Assembly: GCA_963786195.1 (NCBI GenBank)
Contig: CAWAYH010000011.1
Coordinates: 1 to 64,000, forward strand
Reading direction: 5' to 3'
Length of the DNA: 64,000 nucleotides
From: CAWAYH01 sp963786195
GTDB taxonomy: Bacteria > Acidobacteriota > Vicinamibacteria > Vicinamibacterales > 2-12-FULL-66-21
The position numbers and the translations under genes were made by a program. The notes below the pieces were generated by a model that saw only the letters and a list, made by a program, of their open reading frames with translations, did no database searches and was not told the origin of the DNA. Of the stretch, positions 8,284-17,402 are shown one piece after another. Within the stretch, counting starts at the first letter, position 1. Every line of letters starts with the position of its first letter.

Positions 8284-10960
8284 ATGCTCCCAGACGAGAA
8301 CGAGCTCGACGACGAGATTCGGGGCCACATGGCCCTCAGCGTGAAGGAACGGATTGACGCAGGCGAGGATCCGGAGGAAGCCCGGTTTGCCGCGCTGCGG
8401 GAATTCGGCAACGTCACGCTCATGCGCGAGTCCATCCGCGCGGTGTGGCGGCCTCGCTGGCTCGACATGGCCGACGCGTTCTGGCAGGACGTCCGGGTCG
8501 CGCTGCGCTCCCTCAGTCGTGCTAAGGGCCTGGCGCTCACCGTCGCCGTGACGCTCGCGCTCGGCATTGGCGCCAACGCCGCGATCTTCAGCGTCGTTCG
8601 ACAGGTGCTGTTCCGCCCGCTCGTCAACCGCGACGAAGATCGGCTGATCTACATCCGTCAGCGCGCGCCCGGCCTCGGCACCGAGAACACGACGTTCTCG
8701 GTACCGGAAATCAACGACCTCCGTTCGCGGTCCACGACGATCAGCGCCTTCGGCGACTTCTCGACGATCGAGTTCACGATGGTCGGCTTCGGCGAACCCC
8801 GCACCGTCCGCGCGGGCGTCGTCGGCGGCTCGTACTTCGACGTGATGGGCCTTCGTCCGGTGCTGGGCCGCCTGCTGAACGCGTCAGACGATGGGCCCGA
8901 CGCGCGCCCCCGTTGCGGTGTTGACGCATCGATTCTGGAATACCTCGCTGAACCGCGATCCCGCGGTGATTGGCAGGGGCGTCCGGCTGGGCTCGCGCAA
9001 TGCCACGGTGGTGGGTGTCCTCGAGCCGTCGGTGCCGTATCCGGCCGACACCGAGATCATCGCCAACGTCGTGACCAGCCCGCATCATCTCGGGGCGACG
9101 ATGGTCACCGGACGCACGCACCGCATGACGGAGCTGTTCGGCCGGCTCGCGCCGGGGGCGACGATCGAGGCGGCCCGCGCGGAGTTGACGGCGGCACACG
9201 CGGCCATAGTGCGTGAGCATCCCGAGGCGTACTCGGCGAGCGCGAACGTGCAGCTGAGCGTCACGAGGTTGCGCGACCAGATCGTCTCTCCGGCGCGCAC
9301 GATCCTGCTCGTGCTGCTCGCGGCGGCCGCGGTGGTCTTCGCGATTGCCTGCTCGAACGTGACCAACCTGATTCTGGCGCGCGCGGTGCGGCGCGAGAGG
9401 GAGCTGACCGTGCGCGCGGCGCTGGGCGCGAGCAGGGGCGCGCTCCGGCGCACGCTGCTTGCGGAGAGCCTGGTGCTCTGCGGCACCGGCGCTGTACTGG
9501 GCGTGCTCCTGGCGCGCCCGCTCGTCATGCTCGTGAGCCGCTATGCCGCCCGCTTCTCCGTGCGCGCGCTCGACGTCACGGTGGACACGAGCCTGCTCTG
9601 GATGGGCGCCGGCCTGGCGATGGTCGCGGCGGTGGTCCTCGCGTACGTCCCGCAGTTGCCGTCGCCGTACGCCCCCACCTCGTCGCGCCGATGGCGGACC
9701 CGCCCCGGCCCGGCCCAAGGGGCATCGACAGGATTGACGCCGACGAGCGCTGGTCTGCGGATTACCGCAGGCACGAACCGCCGCCTGCGGGTGTTCGCTA
9801 TCACACAGATCGGGCTGTCATTCGTGCTCCTCGCGGGCGCGGGGATGATTCTCTCTGCGCTCGTCGCGCTGCAGACGGCGAATACCGGCCTCAACATGCA
9901 TCAGGTGCTGGCGCTCGACGTCCCGCTGCCCATCGAGTCCTATGGGGCGAACTCGGTCGACCTTTTCAGGGAGGCGACGCGCCGGATCGAGAAACTGCCA
10001 GGCGTGGAGCAGGTCGCGGCGGGGAACGTCGTCCCGTGGCGCGACGATCGCTCGCAGCTTCCGACATTTCCGTTTGCCGTCGAGGGGTACACGCCCGCCG
10101 ACGGCGAAGAGCCACCGCTCGCCCGACTCCGGAATGTGACCCCCGGGTTCTTTGCGACGCTCGGCATTCCGCTCGTCGCCGGCCGCGATTTCACCGAGGA
10201 CGATCGGCGAAACAGCGATCCGGTCGTGATCGTGAGCCAGAGCATCGTGCAGCGCATCTTTCCGAACGGCGACGCGCTCAACCGGCGCCTGTGGTGGACG
10301 GATCCCATCTGGGGAAAGCCGACACCCCGTCGCATCGTCGGCATCGTGGCGGACGTGGACGACGAGAACGTCGTGCCGGGCCCGGCGTCCACGGTCTATC
10401 ACCCGTTCTACCAGATACCCTTCGCGGGCCGTTTGTTCGTCCGCACGTCGAGCGATCCGTACGCGCTCGTGTCGCCGGTGACGCGGATCATCCGTGACAT
10501 TTCGGCGGAACAGCCTGTGGAGCGTCCTGCCACGCTCGCGGATGTTCGCGCCGAAGTGCTGGCACCAGAACGTCTGAACGCGTTCGTGTTTTCGGGCTTC
10601 GCCGGCGTGGCGCTGCTGATCGCCGTCGTGGGCGTGGCGGGCGTGCTGGCGTTTTCGGTGAGCGCGCGCACGCGTGAGTTCGGCGTGCGGCTGGCGATTG
10701 GCTCGACGCCGAGTCGTCTGCTTGCGGGCGTCCTGTCCGAGGGGGTCTTGATCGCCGCGATCGGGATTCTCGCGGGCGCGGCAGGCGGCTACGCGCTCGG
10801 CCGCGTGGCAGCAAGCTATCTCGAGGACATGTGGGTACCAGGCGCGTGGTCGTCGGCGGGCGCAGCCGCCGTGCTGATGACCGCCGCCATCGTGGCATCC
10901 CTGATACCGGCCGCGCGCGCCTCACGCGTCGACGTCGTGCAGGCGCTTCGCCCGGAGTAA
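8284..10960 (+). CDS. ADOP-type MacB/FtsX permease (ADOP-2), frameshifted
   Basis: About 891 residues after removing one extra G in the GGG run at 8893-8895 (span 3n+1). It begins with the soluble ADOP N-terminal domain (DDEIRGHMALSVKERIDAGE, ALREFGNVTLMRESIR), then the first transmembrane helix with LALGIGANAAIFSVVRQVLFRPL. The downstream frame resumes at GPTRAPVAVLTHRFW, giving the periplasmic domain, the IACSNVTNLILARAVRRERELTVRAALGASRG core and the second FtsX half ending RASRVDVVQALRPE. It is coupled to padR upstream, and the PQQ-propeller gene follows after 6 bp, so it is probably the membrane component of this unit. No ATPase is present. Confidence 0.85.
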
Positions 10961-10966
10961 TCGAAC

Positions 10967-12794
10967 ATGACGACCAGTCCTGCGTCCCATCTTCGGAAGC
11001 CGCTGCGGTTGTGGCCAGGCATCGTTGCCGGCGTGGCGCTGGCGCTTGCCTGGTTCATCGTTCCAGAGGCTTTCCCCGACGTCGGGTTCGGCGCGATCGT
11101 GGCCTCATTGGCCGCCGTGGTGGCAATCGTCGTGTGGTGGCTGTTCTTCAGCCGCGCGCCCTGGGTGGAGCGCGTGGGCGCCATCCTTCTGGCGGTGGTC
11201 GCGATCCTCGTGACGAAGCGCATCGTTCACCCGTCGATTGCCGGCGGAATGATGGGGCTGATGGTCCCCGTCTACGGCGTGCCGGTCATCTGCCTGGCAC
11301 TCGTCGCCGGAGCGGCCATCGGCAGTCGCCTGACCGACGGACGCCGGCGCGTGACGATAGCCGTCGCCATTCTGCTGGTGTGCGGTGTGTTCGTCGTGCT
11401 GCGGACTGGCGGCATGACCCTCATGCATTCGGAGCTGCATTGGCGCTGGTCGCCAACTCCGGAAGAACGTCTGCTCGCTCAAACCGCCGGCGAGAAAGAT
11501 CCGCGCGGCAGCGCCAGCCGCAACAGCCGTCGAGCCGCCGGTAGCACCTGCGGCAGCCATGAAGGATCCGGCGAAAGCGCCGGCGCCGATAGCGGCAAAA
11601 GATCCGCGGACGATCGCCGAGTGGCCAGGTTTTCGAGGACCCGAGCGCGACAACAACATTCGAGGCGTGCGAATCGAAACCGATTGGACGAAGTCTCCAC
11701 CCGTCGAGCTGTGGCGGCGGCCGGTCGGACCGGGCTGGTCGTCCTTCGCTGTCCACGGCAATCACATCTACACGCAGGAGCAGCGTGGTGAGGACGAGAT
11801 CGTCGCCTGCTACGACCTGACGACGGGCAAGCCGGTCTGGAGACACCGCGACCAGGCGCGGTTCTGGGAGTCGAACGCCGGCGCCGGCCCGCGCGGAACG
11901 CCGACGTTCAGCAACGGCCGCGTCTACGCGCTCGGAGCCACGGGCATCCTGAACGCGCTCGACGCCGCGACGGGACAAGTCGTGTGGTCGCGCAACTCTG
12001 CGTCCGACACCGGCGCGAAGATTCCTCTCTGGGGTTTCGCCGGCTCGCCGCTGGTCGTCGGCGACATGGTCATCGTCGGCAACGAGCGGCAGGCTCGCCG
12101 CGTACGACATCGGCACCGGCAATCCGCGCTGGACCGCTCAGTCCGGCGGCGGGGGTTACAGCTCACCACAACTCGCGACGATCGACGGCGTGCCGCAGAT
12201 ACTGCTGCTCAACAACGCCGGCGCGGCGAGCGTCGCCCCGGCCGACGGCAAGCTGCTCTGGAAGCACGAGTGGAACAGCGACGGAATCGTGCAGCCGGCC
12301 GTGATCGCCGGCAGCGACGTCCTCCTCGGCAGCGGCTCCGGAGGCGCCGAGGTCGGCATGCGCCGCATCACTGTATCGCAGGGGCCTGACGGATGGCGCG
12401 TGCAGGAGCGCTGGACGACGAACGCGCTGAAGCCGTACTTCAATGATTTCGTCGTGCACAACGGTCACGCCTTTGGTTTCGACGGCTTCATCCTCTCGTG
12501 CATCGATCTCGCCGACGGCAAGCGCAAATGGAAGGGCGGACGCTACGGCCAGGGGCAGATGGTCCTGCTCCCCGACGCAGGACGTGCTGCTGGTGCTGTC
12601 GGAGGAAGGCGAGCTGGCGCTCGTCAAGGCCGACGCCCGATCAGTTCACCGAGCTCGCGCGGTTCAAGGCCATCGAGGGCAAGACCTGGAACCATCCGGT
12701 GCTGGTCGGCAGCGTTCTCCTGGTGCGCAACAGCGAGGAGATGGCCGCGTTCCGGCTGACGCTCGGACAACCCCTTCGAACGGAGCAGAACTGA
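10967..12794 (+). pseudogene. Membrane-anchored PQQ/BamB-like propeller protein, copy 1 (four frameshifts)
   Basis: Paralogue of the intact neighbour, recoverable as about 608 residues if four single G insertions at about 11498, 12078, 12577 and 12632 are removed; the span is 3n+1, as four insertions require. N-terminal membrane helices (RLWPGIVAGVALALAWF, then further segments) lead through an Ala/Pro linker (APAATAVEPPVAPAAA) to a PQQ-like propeller starting EWPGFRGPERDNNIRGV. Corrected joins such as VIVATSGRLAAYDIGTG and LLPDQDVLLVLSEEGEL match copy 2 closely. Either a decayed duplicate or, since each break is one G, an error-rich stretch. The family binds quinone cofactor or serves as a scaffold; the role here is unknown. 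Confidence 0.75.
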
Positions 12795-12795
12795 G

Positions 12796-14652
12796 ATGAC
12801 GCTCTCCCAGTCAGGCGATCCGGCGCTCCGGAAACCGCTTCGGCTCTGGCCTGGCGTACTCCTCGTCGTCGTGCTCTGGCTGGTGATCGTCGGCGCGCGT
12901 CTCATCCCGGGCGGCGGCATCTACTCGGCGCTGGGCGGAGTCATCGGCGCTGCGTTGGTTCTGCTGTGGTGGCTCTTCTTCAGCCGGGCACGCTGGGCCG
13001 AACGTCTCGGTGCCGTCGCGGTGATGGTCCTGGCGGTGCTGGCGACGAAGCTCGTCGTTCATCCATCCATTGCGAACGCGGGAATGGGGATGATGATGTA
13101 CTTCTACACCCCTCCGTTTCTCTGCATCGCGCTGCTCCTGTGGGCGGCGGCCGCGCAGGGTCTGCCTGCAGGACCTCGTTGGCTGTCTCTGGTCGGCGCA
13201 AGCCTGCTCGCGTGCAGCGTGTTCACGGTCATGCGCACCGATGGCGTCACAGGCGACGGCGGCTCCCAGCTTCACTGGCGATGGACGCCGTCACCCGAGG
13301 AGCGGCTCCTGGCCCAGGCCGAAGAGCGCATCGAGCCTGCGCCGCCGCCCGCGCCGACGCCGGCGCGGTCTGCGCCCACACTGCCAGCCGTGGCGGCTCC
13401 CACAACGGAAAGAGTTCCGGCGCCTGCTGCTGCAGCGCCGGCGGACGCTGCGAAGACTCCCGACAAGCCCGCGCCTCCGCCATCCGAGCCACCCGCAATC
13501 TGGCCCGGCTTTCGAGGGCCCAATCGCGACAGCGTCATTCGCGGCGTACAGCTCGCGACCGACTGGTCCGCATCGCCGCCGGTCGAGTTGTGGCGGCGTC
13601 CGATCGGGCCGGGCTGGTCGTCTTTCGCGGTGCGCGGCAATCTCCTCTACACGCAGGAGCAGCGCGGCAACGACGAGGACGTCTCCTGCTACAACCTGAC
13701 CAACGGGAAGCTGGTGTGGAGACACCGCGACACGGCGCGGTTCTGGGAGTCGAACGGCGGCGCCGGTCCACGTGGGACGCCGGCCGTCAGCAACGGACGC
13801 GTGTACTCGCTTGGCGCGACCGGCATCGTGAACGCGCTCGACGCCAACACCGGCGCGGTCGTGTGGTCGCGCAATGCGGCAACAGACACCGGCGCGCCGC
13901 TTCCGGGCTGGGGTTTCGCTGGATCGCCCCTCGTGGTCGAGGACGTCGTGATCGTCGCGGCATCGGGGCGGCTCGTCGGGTACGACGTCGCGACCGGGAA
14001 GCCGCGCTGGTTCTTCAAGAGCGGCGGCGGCAGCTACAGCTCTCCGCAGCTGATGACGATCGGACGCGTGACGCAGATCGTGATGTTGACCAGCATCGGC
14101 GCCACGGGTGTCGCGCCGGCCGACGGCACACGTCTCTGGGACCACAAGTGGGAAGGCGCATCGATGCTGCAGCCCGCCTCGACCTCTGACGGCGACGTGC
14201 TGATTACGACGGGCGACATGATGGGCGGCCTTGGCGTCCGCCGCATCGGTGTCGTCCACAAGCCCGGCGCATGGACCGTCGAAGAGCGCTGGACGTCGCG
14301 CGGCCTGAAGCCGTACTTCAACGACTACGTCGTTCACAAGGGCCACGTCTACGGCTTCGACTCGAGCATTCTCGCGTGCATCGACTTGAAGGATGGCGAG
14401 CGCAAGTGGAAGGGCGGCCGGTACGGTCACGGCCAGCTCCTCCTCCTGCCCGATCAGGATCTCCTCCTCGTGCTATCGGAGGAGGGCGAGCTGGCGCTCG
14501 TGAAGGCCACTCCCGACCAGTTCACAGAGGTCGCGCGGTTCAAGGCGATCGAAGGCAAGACCTGGAACCACCCGGCGCTGGCCGGAAACGTCCTGCTGGT
14601 CCGGAACGATCAGGAGATGGCCGCGTTCAAGCTGTCTCTCTTGCGTCGCTGA
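12796..14652 (+). CDS. Membrane-anchored PQQ/BamB-like beta-propeller protein, copy 2
   Basis: Intact 618-residue protein. About four transmembrane helices occupy residues 12-160 (LRLWPGVLLVVVLWLVIVGA, LGGVIGAALVLLWWLFF, FLCIALLLWAAAAQ, SLVGASLLACSVFTV). An Ala/Pro-rich linker (about 175-235) leads to an eight-bladed-type PQQ-like propeller, with blades marked by W-R-R-P-I-G-PGWSSFAV, NGKLVWRHRD, GVVWSR-like and DGERKWKGGRYG repeats. Such proteins hold a PQQ-like propeller outside the membrane; the catalytic residues of true quinoproteins cannot be confirmed. Start: the ATG lies 1 bp after the stop of copy 1. It is followed after 16 bp by the ACAD-like gene. The gene looks like a tandem duplicate of its upstream neighbour. 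Confidence 0.82.
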   Translation: MTLSQSGDPALRKPLRLWPGVLLVVVLWLVIVGARLIPGGGIYSALGGVIGAALVLLWWLFFSRARWAERLGAVAVMVLAVLATKLVVHPSIANAGMGMMMYFYTPPFLCIALLLWAAAAQGLPAGPRWLSLVGASLLACSVFTVMRTDGVTGDGGSQLHWRWTPSPEERLLAQAEERIEPAPPPAPTPARSAPTLPAVAAPTTERVPAPAAAAPADAAKTPDKPAPPPSEPPAIWPGFRGPNRDSVIRGVQLATDWSASPPVELWRRPIGPGWSSFAVRGNLLYTQEQRGNDEDVSCYNLTNGKLVWRHRDTARFWESNGGAGPRGTPAVSNGRVYSLGATGIVNALDANTGAVVWSRNAATDTGAPLPGWGFAGSPLVVEDVVIVAASGRLVGYDVATGKPRWFFKSGGGSYSSPQLMTIGRVTQIVMLTSIGATGVAPADGTRLWDHKWEGASMLQPASTSDGDVLITTGDMMGGLGVRRIGVVHKPGAWTVEERWTSRGLKPYFNDYVVHKGHVYGFDSSILACIDLKDGERKWKGGRYGHGQLLLLPDQDLLLVLSEEGELALVKATPDQFTEVARFKAIEGKTWNHPALAGNVLLVRNDQEMAAFKLSLLRR

Positions 14653-14668
14653 CGATTGCAGCCCGCGG

Positions 14669-15769
14669 ATGCTCGTCATGCAGACTGAATTCCACATCGA
14701 CGCCGGCCATCGGATGACGGAGCTGGTGGCGAGGTTCGTCGATGGCGTGAACCGCGCCGAAGACGGACCGGCCGCACGCGACGCGTTTCGCGAGGGATTC
14801 TCTCTACTCCGCTCCCAGCTCGAGATGTACCCGGTCTCGGGCGCGAAGGCATCTGTCGTCTTCGAGTCGGCGGCTGCGACGGCGAGGATTCTCGCCGCGA
14901 ACTGCCTGCCGCTGGGCATCGCGGTCGCGATGCACTTCTATCCGCTGTGCGTCCTGCAGTGCGTCCCTCTCCCACTACTGAGCGTCGCGAGATTTCAGCG
15001 GGCGATGATCCTGCGAACGATCAGGAATCGATCGCTGATCCTGGCCAATACCGGTGGTGAACGCACGCGAGGCGATTGCCATTCGCTGGTCGCTCGTGAA
15101 GATGACGAGGGCATTCGTATCGATGGAACATGCGAATACATGTCCCTCGCCACCGTCGCGGACGTCGTCTTTTTCAAGGCACGATTGGCCGAGACCACGG
15201 GCATAGTCATGTGCGCGGCAGACCTGCGAGGTGAAGCCGTGCGCATCGGCGACTGGAAGTTCTCCGGCAGCATGCGGCTGTCCGATACGTCTTCCGTGAC
15301 ATTTGCCGGCCATCTGGTGCCTCACGGCCGGTTCGTGCTGGTTCCAGACGCTGAAGTCCTGCGGTGCACCTCGGACTATCAGAGGTGCTGGTTCCATCTG
15401 TTTCTCTCCGAGGTATATCTCGCGCGACTCGAGCGCCTCCATGAGGTCTGGGGTCTGACGCGGTCGGCGGAACAGATCGTGAGCCTCAATGAGTTGTCGC
15501 AGCTTCGGGCGTACGCGCTTCGCCTGCTCGATGATTTTTCTTCCGGCTCGGATATCCAGCCCCTGACAGGCACCACCAGCGCGATGAAACTGCGCGTGTC
15601 ACTCATGGCGCAGTCGACAATGGCGGCGTTGCGCACTCGGGAAGAGCAGTCACCGGCGGACGCCCATCAGCTCCGGGCCGACGCGAGCGAGCTTCGCTAC
15701 ATCAGGTCTCAACCCACCGCTGACGAGATCATCCTGCGCAGCATCGGCGTGCCTGCGAAGCCGTCGTAG
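14669..15769 (+). CDS. Acyl-CoA dehydrogenase-like protein
   Basis: A 366-residue protein with a weak but consistent acyl-CoA-dehydrogenase superfamily pattern: an N-terminal helical part (ASVVFESAAATARILAANCLPLGIAVAMHFYPLCVLQ), a central beta domain (GTCEYMSLATVADVVFFKARLAETTGIV, then VTFAGHLVPHGRFVLVP), and a C-terminal helical bundle (LFLSEVYLARLERLHEVW). The catalytic base and FAD motifs of canonical enzymes are not obvious, so it may be a divergent or non-catalytic member. It lies 6 bp before an aldehyde dehydrogenase and 16 bp after the propeller gene, implying one transcript. Starts at 14669 and 14678 are equally possible, and no strong ribosome site is visible. Confidence 0.55.
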   Translation: MLVMQTEFHIDAGHRMTELVARFVDGVNRAEDGPAARDAFREGFSLLRSQLEMYPVSGAKASVVFESAAATARILAANCLPLGIAVAMHFYPLCVLQCVPLPLLSVARFQRAMILRTIRNRSLILANTGGERTRGDCHSLVAREDDEGIRIDGTCEYMSLATVADVVFFKARLAETTGIVMCAADLRGEAVRIGDWKFSGSMRLSDTSSVTFAGHLVPHGRFVLVPDAEVLRCTSDYQRCWFHLFLSEVYLARLERLHEVWGLTRSAEQIVSLNELSQLRAYALRLLDDFSSGSDIQPLTGTTSAMKLRVSLMAQSTMAALRTREEQSPADAHQLRADASELRYIRSQPTADEIILRSIGVPAKPS

Positions 15770-15775
15770 CTCCAC

Positions 15776-17200
15776 ATGCTTCAGCTTTCCATTCTTCGGT
15801 GGGGCCAGCCGTACACCAGCATGGAAGTTGACCAGCTCGTGCACTTCGTGACCGGCGAGCCGGTGGCGCGGGTCAGCCGTGCCAACGGAGGACTCGTTGA
15901 GCGTGACATGCGAAAGGGCGCACGTGCGCGTGAAGTCCTGCGCGAGATCCCGATCGACGATCTCGTCACACGCGCGATGAAAGCCGGCGATCTCTACATG
16001 ACCGGCACCCTGGCCATGGGCGACGGCACTCAGTCGCCCGACGAGTTCGTGCGCGCGCAGTCGGCCACGACCGGGCTTCCCGAAAACATGTGCCGCGCGA
16101 ACATGATCAAGATCGCGTCCGTGCTCGGCGACATGCACAACATGCTGACGTCGCTGACCCGCGGCCTCCCGCTCGACGTCCTCACGACCGGGCATGGCGA
16201 AGAGCGTGGCGTCCCGATCAGCTTCCAGGCGCAGAGCCCCGTGCTCGGCCTGGTGCTGCCGTCCAACTCGCCAGGTGTCCACACGTTGTGGCTGCCAATC
16301 ATTCCAATGCAGCTGGGCCTCGTGCTCAAGCCAGGTTCGCAGGAGCCGTGGGCACCGTACCGGATCGCGGAGGCATTTCTTGCCGCCGGCATTCCGCGCG
16401 AGGGGATCTCGATCTATCCCGGGGAGGGTGTGGGTAGCGCAGTTGTCGATGCCTGCCGGCGCAGTCTCGTTTTCGGGGGTTCTGCGACCGTCGATCGGTA
16501 TCGTGGCAACCCTCGCGTTCGGACCCACGGGCCCGGGTTCTCGAAGATCCTCCTCGGCGACGATCAGGTCGACCGCTGGGAAAGCTATCTCGACATGATG
16601 GTCGAGAGCGTCATGCTCAACGGTGGCCGCAGTTGCATCAACTGCTCGGGTATCTGGGCCAGCCGGCGTACGCGTGACATCGCCGAGGCGATCGCACGCC
16701 GGGTGACGGCAGTACGGCCATTGCCGCCGGACCATCCGGACGCGGCCCTTGCCGCCTTCACCGTCCCCGGGGTCGCCCAGGCCATTTCTGATTCAATCGA
16801 CGTCGATCTAAAGAGTCCCGGAGTCATCGACGTCACCGTAGAACTCCGAGGCGAAGGCCGGCTCGTGACGCAGGGCAGGGCTGACTATCTGCTGCCGACC
16901 GTCGTCCACTGTGATTCACCCGAGGCGGCAATCGCGAACAAGGAATTCATGTTTCCGTTCGTAGCCGTCGTCCGATGTCCCGAATCGACGATGGTGGACG
17001 CGATGGGCCCTACGCTCGTGTGCAGCGCGATCACGTGTCGGCCCGAGCTGAGGAGACGACTGACGGACGCCACGCACATCGATCGGTTGAACCTCGGCCC
17101 TGTGCCCACGACGCGTCTCAACTGGCGCCAGCCGCACGAAGGCAACCTCGTCGAGTTCCTGTTTCGCGCCCGAGCGTTTCAAAGCGCACCCGGACACTAG
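15776..17200 (+). CDS. Aldehyde dehydrogenase family protein
   Basis: A 474-residue NAD(P)-dependent aldehyde/acyl-CoA-reductase-like protein. A Rossmann segment with SPVLGLVLPSNSPGVHTLWLP and LVLKPGSQEPWAPYRIAEAF matches the ALDH cofactor-binding core. FGGSATVDRYRGNPRV resembles the region before the catalytic glutamate, and NGGRSCINCSGIWA carries the expected nucleophile Cys. The C-terminal EFMFPFVAVVRC segment is the usual E-x-F-x-P box. The aldehyde substrate is unknown. Pairing with the ACAD-like gene suggests joint work on an acyl or aldehyde intermediate (inference). Start: ATG at 15776, though the fold could begin at the in-frame ATG at 15821. Its TAG stop coincides with the first bases of repeat R1 copy b. 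Confidence 0.78.
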   Translation: MLQLSILRWGQPYTSMEVDQLVHFVTGEPVARVSRANGGLVERDMRKGARAREVLREIPIDDLVTRAMKAGDLYMTGTLAMGDGTQSPDEFVRAQSATTGLPENMCRANMIKIASVLGDMHNMLTSLTRGLPLDVLTTGHGEERGVPISFQAQSPVLGLVLPSNSPGVHTLWLPIIPMQLGLVLKPGSQEPWAPYRIAEAFLAAGIPREGISIYPGEGVGSAVVDACRRSLVFGGSATVDRYRGNPRVRTHGPGFSKILLGDDQVDRWESYLDMMVESVMLNGGRSCINCSGIWASRRTRDIAEAIARRVTAVRPLPPDHPDAALAAFTVPGVAQAISDSIDVDLKSPGVIDVTVELRGEGRLVTQGRADYLLPTVVHCDSPEAAIANKEFMFPFVAVVRCPESTMVDAMGPTLVCSAITCRPELRRRLTDATHIDRLNLGPVPTTRLNWRQPHEGNLVEFLFRARAFQSAPGH

Positions 17201-17380
17201 AAGCTGCCTCATGAAGCTGCCGCTCGTTCCACGGTGCGAGCGAACATGGCGAGCGAGCCACGCGACCGGAGCGCGCCGGCGTAGCGGTGCGCGACCCTTC
17301 GACAGGCTCAGGGTCGCCCTGAGCGACGTCGAAGGGCGAGAGAGCGTGTGGGGGAGTCCGAGGGGCGAAGCCCCTCGGAG
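17198..17380 (+). repeat. Dispersed repeat R1, copy b
   Basis: Starts TAGAAGCTGCCTCATGAAG at the stop codon of the aldehyde dehydrogenase, contains the GAGCGAACATGGCGAGCGAG block and one CTTCGACAGGCTCAGGGTCG palindrome, and ends in the GAGGGGCGAAGCCCCTC hairpin. The end of the repeat is about 22 bp from the kinase start, so it could separate the upstream operon from the kinase. Confidence 0.85.
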
Positions 17381-17402
17381 AGGAATAGAATGAACCGGTC
17401 GC

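Noticed and set aside
15776..17200. LuxC-type fatty-acid reductase
   Set aside because: The region around NGGRSCINCSG and the E-x-F-x-P box fit the general ALDH fold; no LuxC-specific block or LuxE neighbour was seen.
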